From Nothophaeocryptopus gaeumannii (taxonomy: Eukaryota > Ascomycota > Dothideomycetes > Mycosphaerellales > Mycosphaerellaceae), in NCBI GenBank assembly GCA_031771865.1, contig JASISA010000026.1, positions 1,612,001 to 1,676,000 of the forward strand: a DNA stretch of 64,000 nucleotides. Reading direction: 5' to 3'. Below, one piece after another: positions 21,574-32,036 of this stretch (position 1 is its first letter; each line of letters begins with the position of its first letter). Made by a program: the position numbers and the translations under genes. The notes below the pieces were generated by a model. That model did no database searches and had not been told where the DNA came from. It was given only the letters and a program-made list of their open reading frames with translations.

Positions 21574-22936
21574 TCATTCGATCAGTGGTTTTCGTTGCCC
21601 TCCGATCATCGTTACGCCCAGAGCGCGCAGTCCGGCAGGGTCGTTCGCTTTGATGATCGAGGCAGCAGGCAACATCGGGTTGTCCGGTGAGATATGGGCC
21701 GCGTCTTTGGCTGCCTGTTCGATCGCTTCCATTTCCTCCTTGCATCCGGCGTGGTCGAAAGGACACACGACGATGGGCTGCCGAAGGAGAATGTCCCTCG
21801 CAGACGACATTTTGGCCTGTGGAAATACAGATTAGCGTCTTCAAGATGCATGTGGCGTGGTGGCGTCGACTTACCTTTACCGTGAGGTAGTACTCAATCT
21901 TGTACAGCGTGCCGGTTGTGGTGAAGCCGCTCACGCTATACATAGGGTATTCTTTTCTCCCTCTCGGTAATATGCCTTCGTTGTCTCGGAGTTCTCGCGC
22001 CGGAAAGACCAGTCCGAGATTTGTGAAGTAGCCAGCTTCAGGCATCCTAACGCCAACACTTTGCTGGTGCTTTGCCAATGTCTTGACTTTGCGAGTTGGC
22101 TCGTCGCCTTCCGGGTTGTAGATGATCTCCTCGTCGATGCCAACGGTGATGCTTTGTATCGTCACTCGTTTCGCCTTGCTCAACCAGCCCGGATTCGGCG
22201 AGAGCTTGATGTACACGGACACTGGATCCAGTGGGCCATAGCTCCATCGCGGTAAACTGATGCCCAGCGTTACGAGATGGTCTGTCACGCGCTCCGCACT
22301 CTCTGGCCGGTTGTACATTCCAAAAGTGCTCAGAGTGTCATACCGCGACATTGGCACGGCAAACGGGTACTTGCGCTGCTCCTGGTGCCCTTGCTGTACG
22401 GTAACCACGATTTCGTAGAATGTCTCCGCTGTCCTTTTGTCCAGTTGTAAACTCGCAGGTGGTACTCTCCTCGCGATCTCCTCACCGCCTCGCCCGTATG
22501 GTATGAATATCACAAATGGTAGGTCCATGCATAGTACCGGCTCCGACTCTTTCCCGGGTGGACATCTGAAGAGTAGCATCTCCTTCCCGACTATGTCTGT
22601 GATCTCCTTTCGGTTAGAAGAATTGAGATTGCGGACGAATGAGTCGGCATTGGGTGATATCGATTCGCGGCGTTGGAGGGAAACGGTGACGAGGGAGACG
22701 CTGACGGGTGCGCTCACGCCAACTGCTGGTCGAATCTCAACGCGGCCTTCTATTCGCGGCTGCAGTCACACCTCATATCAGCATTTGGTTCAATCTCGTA
22801 CAGTAGCTGCCCAAGGCGCAAGCTGAAGATAAGCACGTGGGTGCTGTATACAACATACCAAGGTTGCTGAGATGCCTGGATATCCAACGAGGAAGTTGCT
22901 ATTGGGCGGGCCTGACACCCTCACAAAGGCTGCCAT
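21574..22936 (-). CDS. Arrestin-like protein (fungal LDB19/alpha-arrestin related)
   Basis: Alpha-arrestin-type proteins act as adaptors for ubiquitin ligases in endocytic sorting of transporters. Three exons close in phase: 22936-22859, 22759-21875 and 21816-21574, giving 401 residues. Exon 1 encodes MAAFVRVSGPPNSNFLVGYP and GISATL; the join continues PRIEGRVEIRPAVGVSAPVS, an edge-strand arrestin-N pattern. Later conserved stretches are GKEMLLFRCPPGKE, MDLPFVIFIPYGRGGEE, PRWSYGPLDPVSVYIKLSP, SVSGFTTTGTLYKIEYYLTV and the C-terminal RQPIVVCPFDHAGCKEEMEA. Donors are GTATGT and GTAAGT. No PPxY motif is seen, so partner ligase recruitment would need another mode. Confidence 0.85.
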
Positions 22937-23938
22937 CGCTCATGTGCACAGTGGTAGGCCTAGCCTGGGTAATGTGTCGCGCTCGTCGTCGTGGCCGCAT
23001 GTGGTGAGAGACACCGCTCATGCGGCAGCCCCAAGATGCCTATGCGCCGCGCTCTCAGACCTCGCTCTTCCAAGCTTCCGACCTCTCCGCAGATTCCTCC
23101 CTCGTATGCCTAGGGATATATATGATCCGGACAGAATGTGCTTGCGGCTCCAAGGGCGGCGATGAGCTGGAGCTTGTTGGCCGGTGCCAGTAGGTGGATG
23201 TATACCGCGGTGGATCTCAAGCGCTGCGTTGGCTGAAGCTTATGGAGCGGACAGTATGTAGAGCAGCTCACGTCTGGAGTGTTTCCCAGTCTCAGCCTTA
23301 CAGCAGCACGTCTAGGCACGATGATGCAGATGAATGGTCCAACATGCGCAGTGAGCTGGTCTGTGGTAATACGCCTGCGGATGGGTGGTTCAGGTCATGG
23401 AGGAGATGAGCTTGTGTTGAAGTGATGCTGGCTGACTCGATGCACTGCGGACGGGGATCTACAATGCCCGCCTGTTCAATCCTGATGCTCCCGATGCGTC
23501 TCACAACCGTCAGAGCGCCGGTTGCGGACAACGAGGAGAGGGAGGAGCGCCGCCGTTCCCTGTGCTTTCCTGCTGCCGCCGCCGAGTTAGTTCGGCAGGC
23601 CTGTGCAATTGTGTTTCATGGGGCCTGGGCCACTTGCTGACCCGAGCCCTGCTGAGGATCGCTTGTCCTTCATGCCTGCGGGAACCTTGTTGGCTCTCCC
23701 ACCACACGTCACGTCCTCGAACAGAAGAACGGCATCCTGCGAGACCATATACTCTCGCAACTCCCCTCTCGCATTTCCCGGCTGACTGCTTCCAACTACC
23801 ACCTTGCTCTCGTGCGTAGACGCTCAAGCTGAGAGGAAGTAGTGCGCCAGCGATATCAGCTTGGCATTCGGAAGTCGCGAGGTAAGGCGTCCGGTGTGGT
23901 GTGACAGTTCACTACAGCTCTTGCGATAGGTATCGATC
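22937..23938. other. Divergent upstream region between arrestin and cyclophilin genes
   Basis: One kilobase separates two divergent starts. It is GC-rich with several short chance ORFs on both strands; none resembles a known protein. It should hold both promoters. Confidence 0.45.
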
Positions 23939-24430
23939 ATGTCCGTCACTCTACACACCACTCACGGCCCTGTCAAGCTGGAACTGTTCTGTCAGGCGTG
24001 CCCCAAGACCACCTACAACTTCCTCGCGCTGTGTGCGAGCGGAGCCTACGATGGCTCGCCTTTCCACCGAAAAATCGACAACTTCATGATTCAGGGCGGG
24101 TCGCCAGCATCGGGCACCACGAAGCAGTCAGACTCGGTCTGGGGAGGCATGTTTGAGGATGAGATCAAGTCGAGTCTGCGACATCACCAGCGAGGCATGC
24201 TAAGCATGGCCAACAAAGGCCCGGGAACCAACGGTAGCCAGTTCTTTCTCACATTTGCTGCGGCACCTCATCTGGATGGGAAGAACACGGTCTTTGGACG
24301 GGTCTTGGAGGGGTGGGATACTTTGGACAAGATGGAGGATGTCAAGGCGGACAAGAAGTATCGGCCGGAGGAGAAGATCAAGATTGAGCGTGCGCAGATC
24401 CATGCCAATCCTTTAGCGGATGAAAGATGA
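23939..24430 (+). CDS. Peptidyl-prolyl cis-trans isomerase, PPIL3 type (cyp10)
   Basis: Cyclophilin that interconverts cis and trans prolyl bonds; the PPIL3 branch is found in spliceosome preparations. The 163-residue intronless ORF starts MSVTLHTTHGPVKLELFCQA, the typical short start of this branch. Active-site residues are present: FHRKIDNFMIQGG (Arg and Phe of the catalytic groove), GMLSMANKGPGTNGSQFFLT and HLDGKNTVFGRVLEG. The usual substrate-pocket Trp is replaced by His in HLDGKN, common for PPIL3 proteins and linked to low cyclosporin binding. The ATG at 23939 follows a GATC leader. It is the third splicing-related protein in the window besides LEA1/DIB1. Confidence 0.93.
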   Translation: MSVTLHTTHGPVKLELFCQACPKTTYNFLALCASGAYDGSPFHRKIDNFMIQGGSPASGTTKQSDSVWGGMFEDEIKSSLRHHQRGMLSMANKGPGTNGSQFFLTFAAAPHLDGKNTVFGRVLEGWDTLDKMEDVKADKKYRPEEKIKIERAQIHANPLADER

Positions 24431-24974
24431 GCACATTGGAGAGGGTATCATCACTCTCGGAGGAACTCAACAAGCCACGGCGGTACAGCCAGCAAACAAG
24501 GCTTCAAAAGCAGCTCAGCATCTACATTGCTGGCCAAGGCGTAGGAAATCTTGAAGAAGACAATCTACAGCACTGGCGAGATGGGGAGGGCACCGTAGCT
24601 CACAACTTCAGAGGCCTCACGCTGGGGAGATAAAGGGTAGACGACACAGGACGGATGCGTTTGCTGCTTCAGGGCAGCGCGAAGCAGGTAGCACAGTGCA
24701 TGCGACTCGAGATGAGAGCGCATAGCATGCTCTTGCGAAGAAAGTGAAGTGAGCGAGTTCCTTCCTCGTTTGTCCTGCTCTTCAAAATGTCTGCTGCTGT
24801 CACATGAAAACGTCACCTTGTGGTTGCCTGACCAATCGCACTTCTTCTGATTTCTACGACATATGGCCTCGACTTTCTTCCGCGACAACAACAACACCCA
24901 CCCTTCATTCAAACCCTGCGTTCAACCACCTCAGCACAGAGAGCGGCAAATCGCGGCTATACGTGCACGACACC
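24431..24974. other. Intergenic
   Basis: This 544-nt stretch between two plus-strand genes contains the upstream region of the zinc-knuckle gene. No supported gene or RNA; short ORFs only. Confidence 0.4.
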
Positions 24975-26834
24975 ATGTCGGACCTGTGTAAGTGACTCGA
25001 CCAATCCCATGTGATTGAAGCCTGCACTTCGATACTGATACCTCCTCTCACAGGTCACAACTGCGGCGACTGCCATCTGGGCACCTCGGCCACGCCATGC
25101 AAAGTCGTGCCGCAAGTCTGCAACCTTTGCGGAAATCGTGGTCATACATTCAACTTCTGCCCACTCGGCGTCCACAACATCCAACCAGGTTACACCGTAA
25201 GAGGACAATCCGTTCGCACCTGCCTAACATCCATCACTGACACGTGATATCGCAGTATGTCATGCTCTGCTCGAATTGCGACAGATGGCACCTCCCAAAC
25301 CCCTGTACCGTTCCGATGGCGCACTGCAATGGCTGCGATCAAATGGGTCATGTGGACTTCTTCTGTCCCACCAACCCTAGGTCTCGCGAGAAGCCGAGTG
25401 AAGCCCGTGAGGGTGCGGTCGCCGGTGTGAAGCGCCAGCGCTCAGACTCCGGTGATAGAGTGGTGAAGCTGCCGACCAGGGCTCAGAACGCGAGCCAGAT
25501 TCATCCAGGTAAGGCTAGTACTTTCCTATCCGCGGCGGCAGAAGGCACGGCACAAGGGTTACGGACAGGCTTTGAGCCCGATGCACTCGAAGCAGATCTG
25601 AGAGGACAGGACTTCACATACAGTTCTGCTTCATGTGAAGCTCAACTGACAAGGTGTAGGACTTCTCACCCACATCCGTCTTGATGCTGTCAAGCTGGCC
25701 TTCGATTTGGCTCGGCGTTATCCTGAACAGCAGATCATTGGGTACTTCGCTGGCTACGCTGTTGCACCGCTATCAGTGGCATTGAACGCCAATGGACCCA
25801 CCGGCCGACCGACGACAGCTACCGGCGGCATCAGCCACGGACTCACCTTCGGTCCTCAGGGCGTCCCATATGGCCTCCCGCCTCGCAGAGACTCTGCCTT
25901 TCAGCCCGCGACTCCAGCTTCTACCGTCAAGCCTCTGATGGGATCGCAGCTTAAGAGAGAAGGCTATGAGGACATGCACGACAAGTTCGCGCGCGGCGAG
26001 CTTGCTCAAGAACAGACTCAGGAACATGGCCAGGAACAATCTCAGGATCAGCCTCTGGGCACACCTGTCGGTGCACCAATGGAGGCCAGCCCGCAGGCGC
26101 CCGCACCGACGACACTTCCTGGTGGATCTCCAGCTCCAAAGAAGCGCCGTGCCGCAAGCGGCAGCCAGCCAAGACGCCCATACATCCGCACCCGATGCGA
26201 GGAGTGTCGCCAGCTACACAAGAAATGCACTCATCAAGTGGAACCTGTGACTTACACTCCGGAAGCATCGACGCCAAAAGAGACGGACGAACAGGCTAGT
26301 GGAGAGCACGTCGAGACTGTGACACAGCAGGACGTTGGCAACGAGTCACATATCGATACCACGATGCCTCCGCCAGCCTACCATCCCAACATGAGTCAGG
26401 CGGACTGGCTGCTCAAGAGCGCTGACAGCAGTCTCGACGCTCTTGCTCATGTCACTCAGACCGCGAACACCAGCGGCGGTTTCCGCGCCTACCCAGATGG
26501 CACCCAAGCCTCCAACAACGACAATTACAACTTTGACTTCAACAACGGCGCTCAAGACCCTGCTCTCTCCCAGCCAATCCACATCGATCCTTCTTTCGGC
26601 AACAACGACCACGGCTTCACACAGCAATCCGTGCAGCCCTCCATCGAAGACACCCTCCAACAAGCCCTTACCGCCGAGGACAACAACGACGACCCACCAA
26701 CCGACTCTAACACCACCTTTCCCTTCCTTAACGCCCAGGATCCCACCGCCGAAGCTCCAGCTCCAGCTCCCGCCGAGCCCCAGCCAAAGCCCAAGTCAAA
26801 GCGCGCCAGCACCCGCGGCAAGAAGAAGATTTAG
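24975..26834 (+). CDS. Zinc-knuckle (CCHC) protein with long disordered tail, function unknown
   Basis: Four exons close in phase: 24975-24987, 25054-25196, 25256-25508 and 25660-26834, for 527 residues. The first exon holds only MSDL plus one base of a Cys codon. The N-terminal 90 residues contain CHNCGDCHLG, a CX2CX4HX4C knuckle CNLCGNRGHTFNFC, a YVMLCSNCDRWHLPNPC segment and a second knuckle CNGCDQMGHVDFFC, suggesting single-stranded RNA or DNA binding. A middle helix LTHIRLDAVKLAFDLARRYP follows. Further on, YIRTRCEECRQLHKKCTH resembles half of a Zn2Cys6 cluster. The tail is Asn/Asp/Pro-rich and ends KRASTRGKKKI, nuclear-signal-like. I do not know a named orthologue. Confidence 0.8.
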
Positions 26835-27447
26835 GAGCTCTCTTTCCAACATTCAATACTTCATTACTTTCTACCGATTACATGGATTATGCGCGCGGAG
26901 GCATGATAGAGACGGTGGCGTGCGGACGTGCCCAGAGGAAGACGGAATGGCTTGCTGCAGCTTCAAAGTGAGGGTAAGGGTTTAGACGCCATCAGCGCGT
27001 CACGGATTGGCTTGCTTCTAAATGAGGGTGAATTGCTTCAAAAAGAAGAGATCGATATGAGTCGTCTTGCTTCTAAGTGAAGGGTGGAGCGTTCAAGACA
27101 GGAGCGATATAACCTTGCGTTGCTCCAGATGCGTTGCATCAGATGAGCGTCGTGGCTTCAGCATGAGCACCACAGCAGGTGGGCGAATAGCAGAGCTACT
27201 GAAGCGAATGAGAAGCTCGTCAACTTAACTTAATAAGACATTGAATGCGATCTCAAAGTAGAATTCTCTCGTCTAGGTCTCGAGCAGGCAAACAAGGTAA
27301 AAAGCTCGGGAGTCCCCATCAGTGCCCCAGTCAATCATACAAAAACAGAGAGAAAGCCTAGGTGTAGAGGCATCACAGCCCCAAGAGCAATCCGTTCACC
27401 TCATCGTTCTCCATCACTCCATCGTGCTCTGAGCGGGCGGAAGGTCT
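26835..27447. other. Convergent intergenic region with degenerate repeats
   Basis: The region lies between convergent stops. Three degenerate units, each with a CTTGCT-(CTTC/TCTA)-AARTGAGGGT-like core, occur near 26945-26981, 27005-27036 and 27061-27088. The 17-mer at 26958-26974 recurs exactly at 29002-29018. No gene seen. Confidence 0.5.
26945..27090 (+). repeat. Three degenerate direct repeats (about 60-nt period)
   Basis: Each copy contains a GGCTTGCT-like start, then a variable CTTCAAAG/TTCTAAAT/TTCTAAGT segment and GAGGGT or GAAGGGT. Similarity was seen by eye only; copies are too diverged to call a recent duplication. Confidence 0.45.
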
Positions 27448-28660
27448 CTATGGCTGCTTAGGCAGTGGCTTATCGGTCGGAGCGCCAGTCTGAGATGGGC
27501 CGCTCTGCGGGGCGCCGGCGGGCTGTGCTGCCCCGGCGGGATGCGGACGGCGGTATACGTGTTGTCCGAGGAGAGTGGGTGGGCGCATTAGGGGGTGGTG
27601 AGGCTGCCCACCTACGGCAGCGATCTCACGAGTGAGAGCGGATCGCTGAGCTACCGGAGCGGAAGCGGCAGGCGTAGCAGGTGGCTTATTTCCCGAGACG
27701 GCTGCAGGAGGTGAGGTTTGTTGACCGGCGGTCGCGCCGCCCTTAGTGGTGGTTGGCGCCTGGTCCTGCAGGTGAGAGGGCTTATCTGCTGGCGGAGTTC
27801 GAGCGCCAGCAATCTTATTGGGAGTCGCTCTGCGAGTGAGGTTAGTTTAAATCGCCGGGAGTACGCTTCAGATGCACAGAGAGGGATGTCAAAACGGAGA
27901 GGCGGTAGGGGAACAGGGTTGACTTACTCGGTAAGTGAACGCGGCTCACCCTTAAATGCGTCGTAGCGTTCCTCTCGGCCGTTCAGGGAACCACCCTGCT
28001 TCTTGAAGTCGGCAACAGTGAGCGCGGGTAACGTGGTGGCGATATGGTGGAGAGCGAAATTGTGGTGGGTCTCATGGATAGGGGTGATCACATGGAAGAC
28101 GTGCGGCTCGAAGGACTTCTTCTGGACGATAGGCTGCCTCACGGTTAGTCTCTCCGTTTGGTCAATGAGGTTTGAAAGGTCGGGAGCTCACCTGAATCGT
28201 CTCATGCACGTGATGGTGAATGTGAAGCGCCTCGATCGCAGGTAGGTTGGCAGTCGTCTTTTCCGAAGTGATGGTCTTAATTTCATCCTTGAACTTGGCC
28301 GCTTCTTCCGCCAGGCGCCGTTGTGACTCAGAATTGTCGTCGTGCTCAAAATTACGCTCCTCGACGGGACGGATGTCGGTGTGATGCTGTTCCTCTCGGT
28401 GCTCCTCGTCGGTGACTGGCTGGATGGTGGTGTGGAAGTGGTCCTGATGTATCTCACGATCGAAAACCGAGGTAACTTCCTGGGAGGACGTCAGCATGCC
28501 ATAGTCGATTGGGCTGAAACGGAGAGCGTGTACACACATCGTGCTCGGTTTTGGTGATGGTCTCATGAGTGACAGCAGGTGCTACACGCTCATGAACAGT
28601 CGTATCGTGATGGCCGTTCTTTGCCATGAAGGCCTCGACAGCTCGACGGGCTTCTTCCAT
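27448..28660 (-). CDS. His-rich PAVTHET-motif protein, function unknown
   Basis: Four exons close in phase: 28660-28538, 28479-28192, 28133-27928 and 27829-27448, for 332 residues. No enzyme domain is seen. The N-terminal two thirds consist of repeated units built around His and Pro: VAPAVTHETITKTEHD, REIHQDHFHTTIQPV, EEQHHTDIRPVEERNFEHDD, HIHHHVHETIQP and FEPHVFHVITPIHETHHN, followed by FKKQGGSLNGREERYDAF. From memory, related fungal proteins are often auto-named allergen or hypothetical; that name has no functional basis here. The last exon is a Pro/Ala-rich tail. The start ATG (AAAATGG) has a strong context. It is divergent from the 29448 gene, which carries the same motif. Confidence 0.85.
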
Positions 28661-29447
28661 TTTGACGTGCGGGAGGGCGATTGGGTTGCTGAGTGTACTG
28701 CTGTATTCAGGAGAAGGTATGCGCGGTAGTGGTGCTGTAGTGGAGATGATGCTTGGGATGTTGGTGTAAGGTAGAGGAATGAGAAGCGGAGGGAAGAGAC
28801 TTAATGTTGTTGTGTCCGCTTCCCTCTCCAGTGCGTACTTGCCCTTTGAGAGTCGGCAGGTCCGCGTGAGACGCGTGGCAGGGCGCCGCAGTTGGGAAGG
28901 CAGAGCTTGAAAGTGTGTTGTTTGAGGGAGAGCGGTTCAAGAGGCAGGAAGTCGCGCCTCGGTTGCGCTTCGGAGCACCTGGGCGTCAGGAGCGACTCTC
29001 ACAGCTTCAAAGTGAGGGAAGTCTGAAGAGAGCGCGCGAGGCGGTCTACCCAGGTGGTGCGATCCTTAGAGACGGACAGCTCAGCCATAAAGCGTGGACA
29101 GAGGATGAGAGACATCTAGGACAGTCGAAACTGGCTCCCACTCAGGACCTGGTGGGTTCCAACGCATCGAAAGCGACTTCCGATGTGTCAAAGACAATGT
29201 AGACAGCAGTGAGGGCCCGTGAAAGGCAGGCACTGGCGCTTTCAGAGGTGTGCTTGCGTTCTTTCTCCACGCCGCGACAGTCTAGCCAGTTCGACGTCGT
29301 GACTGCCGTTATCGCCTGTGAGAGCTGTGTTTTACTCATGCCATCTGTCGATCACGCCAGATTCATGCAGTTCTTGTTCGAGGTTCGAGTGAGTGAAGGC
29401 GTTGTCGTCGAAGCAGAGGATCAATCGCGAGGTCAGCTACCGTCAAG
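28661..29447. promoter_or_regulatory. Divergent upstream region of the PAVTHET gene pair
   Basis: These 787 nt separate the start codons of two motif-sharing genes. The 17-mer CAGCTTCAAAGTGAGGG at 29002-29018 is identical to one beyond the 3' end of the minus-strand gene (26958-26974). No other gene is supported here. Confidence 0.5.
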
Positions 29448-31202
29448 ATGCCCGCTCGTTCAAAGAGCAGAACCCGACTGTTGCTGGAACGCATCTTCCA
29501 CTGGCGCGGAGCCCAGCCCACGTTCGAGATACAGCGCAAGGCCACCAAGCCACCCACAGAGCAGCATGTCCGGAAAAGGAGCTCGACGTTGTCCATGCGA
29601 GCGTTTCTTGACAGCGAGCTCCCGCTTCCACTACCATCGCAGACCAGACGACTTTCAGAACGAGAATGGCTTGGCGCTCATCCTTTTTTAGACGCCCAAG
29701 TCACAACTCTTTGCAGTGACGATGAAGCCAAAGGGAGATGCAGGAGTTCGCACAGATTGCTGGATTTACTTCCACGGGCAAAGCCAACCAACACAGAGCA
29801 CAGACGCTCGCAAAGCGAGCATATTCTGCCTTGCAACTCATGGAAAGATACAGATCGCCATGCCATCCAAGCACGCACTGCTCAGGCCCTTGCCGCAAAT
29901 GGTAGAGCAAGATACGGAAACAGATCTGAGGAGAAGCTTCGGTCGAAGCGGCACTCGACAGGCAAGCATGGAGCAAAGGATACCAGACGTTGGCCTGACG
30001 CAGTGTTCGGGACACGAGGGGCGGCACTCAGGGAGCAAGTTTCACGGAAGGCAAGATCGTCCGAGCAAGAAACTTCGAGAGGGCGCTCGCTATCCCGCAA
30101 ACCAAGATTCGACGATCTTCGCGAGTCCAGCGCGGCCGGACTTGGTGTGTCAAGAAGAAGTCGCAGGTCTCACAGAGCGTCTTCAGGCAGTCAGCATCCC
30201 AACGCATCGAGGTCGAAAAAGCCATTGCCAGTTCTACCACGCGACACTCATTATCCGCAAACGTTTGCAGCGGCAGCGGCGCCCATCCCAATGGACAATG
30301 GCAGCTCTCCGCTCCTTTTGAGTAGGGTGTTCTACATGGGATCTGCGGGCGAGGACGAGGATGCTCCAGAGCCTGAGCCAATGTCGCCAGCTTTTCGGAG
30401 TGCAGTGGAAGACCAATCAAGCGCAGAACTTGAGTACCTGCAGTGCGTGGACGATCTTCTGAAGACAAGTATGGAGCATCTCTCAGAGCTAGAAGGCATC
30501 CTAGACCTGACGAATACTGAGGACATTCACAGGACCACCGTCTGGTCGCCAGCTGTGACCCACGAGACACACACAGTACTTCCGCACGAAGTCACTCGAA
30601 TTGCCGTGTCTCGAGAGGTCCACAACCATCATGTCTTGCACCGCGCTTTGCCCGTGGTAGATATTGAGGTTCTTCCGGCCCGGCACTTCATCGTTGACGA
30701 TGATGGCGAGTTCATCGAGGTTTCCGAGGACCAGCTTCGCGACACAAGCTCGCACGATCTAAATCAGCTCATTGCAGACTCTGTTTCCAGACATACGTCT
30801 CAAGCTGAAGCTGAAGGGAATACGGTGCCTTGGCAAGACATCTCTTCTCTTCTGGAGGATCACAGCAATCTCAAGCAGTTTATTACACCATCAGGCCAGC
30901 AGCGGACAGAGCAATGTGTGTTACACGAACCAGTGCTAGCATTTGAGAATCCAGGTCACAAAAGATCGTTCGACGTGGAGCTGGACGCTCCGAGACATCG
31001 TAGTCATCGTTTCCAGACAGATGGTAGTATCGGAACCACGCGACAAGGGACTTCATCAACCGGGCTCATGGCGCCGCCACGCGGAGAGAACATCCGGGAG
31101 GCGCTCATGGCACATGGAGACGCGGCAGTGTTGCACGCGAGCCCGGTCCGAACGATCTTGCCCTTTCGCATGTCGCATGGTCTTCAGGCTGAAGGAGATT
31201 GA
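29448..31202 (+). CDS. Large Arg/Ser-rich protein with one PAVTHET/REVH motif block
   Basis: The intronless ORF encodes 584 residues. The first 290 are Arg/Ser-rich and probably disordered (MPARSKSRTRLLLERIFHWR start). Around residue 290-340 an acidic segment and a helix (LEYLQCVDDLLKTSMEHLSE) follow. The conserved block is WSPAVTHETHTVLPHEVTRI, SREVHNHHVLHRALPVVDIE and VLPARHFIVDDDGEFIEVSE, roughly residues 368-430. Its PAVTHET, REVH and HxxxPVxDxE elements align with those of the divergent neighbour. The C-terminus returns to low complexity. I do not know its function; the shared block suggests the neighbours act in one process or assemble together. Confidence 0.75.
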   Translation: MPARSKSRTRLLLERIFHWRGAQPTFEIQRKATKPPTEQHVRKRSSTLSMRAFLDSELPLPLPSQTRRLSEREWLGAHPFLDAQVTTLCSDDEAKGRCRSSHRLLDLLPRAKPTNTEHRRSQSEHILPCNSWKDTDRHAIQARTAQALAANGRARYGNRSEEKLRSKRHSTGKHGAKDTRRWPDAVFGTRGAALREQVSRKARSSEQETSRGRSLSRKPRFDDLRESSAAGLGVSRRSRRSHRASSGSQHPNASRSKKPLPVLPRDTHYPQTFAAAAAPIPMDNGSSPLLLSRVFYMGSAGEDEDAPEPEPMSPAFRSAVEDQSSAELEYLQCVDDLLKTSMEHLSELEGILDLTNTEDIHRTTVWSPAVTHETHTVLPHEVTRIAVSREVHNHHVLHRALPVVDIEVLPARHFIVDDDGEFIEVSEDQLRDTSSHDLNQLIADSVSRHTSQAEAEGNTVPWQDISSLLEDHSNLKQFITPSGQQRTEQCVLHEPVLAFENPGHKRSFDVELDAPRHRSHRFQTDGSIGTTRQGTSSTGLMAPPRGENIREALMAHGDAAVLHASPVRTILPFRMSHGLQAEGD

Positions 31203-32036
31203 TGGCTTTCGATGGAATTGTCGCGTGCGGACGGATCTAATAGAGGTGATGGTGCCGCTTCCCGACGCGTAGACGCGTATGGCTGGAGCTAGTAGTGTTG
31301 TCCCTGTGTCCTACATGTCTTCGTACGCAGAACAGTCTACCCACATGGGCTTGTCCAAAAGAAGTTCCGTTCCCGCTGTCAATGATGTATGAGAAGGAAG
31401 GAGGATATTTTCGGTACCGTGAAGTGGCTTTATTAGATGTCACCTCAGCGATCCGACATCCCTGCATGAGCACGGCCCGCGCATTCTCCTGGAAGGCACT
31501 TCACGTGGCGTCCGGGAAGCGGCTTATGGTTTCGAACTCACACAACTTTACTCTTTGGGATATCAGGATGGAGGAAGACGAAGATCTCAATCTTTACCAT
31601 CATCATCCTGCTCGAGAGCTGAGACGCGTGGCACGGGAATCGGGAAAGATGGGATTGCAGATTTGCACAGCAAGAATGTCCATTGCGTGTGGGAAGCGGA
31701 CTGATGTCCTTCCTCAATTGGATGAACTCCTAGACGTCGAACTGCCTACGTATTGATGATGATGCCATGTTCTATGCATATGCCTGTGCTGTCTACCATT
31801 GATCATTCATGATATATCGTAAGCAAATACGCGGTACTAGTTTAAAACCAGCCGCTCTCAATCGATTACTCCGGTCTGCACATTTCCGAAGTGGCCAGCC
31901 TCATATTTACGCACGGCTTCTGGAGTAGGGTGATACAATATACGCGTACACTGACCACTACGGAAATGTTTTGGCCGGAGTAAGGATTATACACTCTCAT
32001 TCAAAGAGAAAATTCCACCTCACCATTCCCTTACTA
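31203..32036. other. Convergent intergenic region
   Basis: Between two convergent stops. A 153-codon plus ORF (31295-31756) with no recognisable domain is the longest reading. The distal part is AT-rich and probably contains both 3' ends. Confidence 0.4.

Noticed and set aside
21092..21835. 247-codon plus ORF
   Set aside because: Its second half is antisense to the last arrestin exon and the first half has no recognisable feature.
29716..30321. 201-codon ORF overlapping the 29448 gene in another frame
   Set aside because: The 584-codon frame contains the conserved motif block; this one is a shadow.
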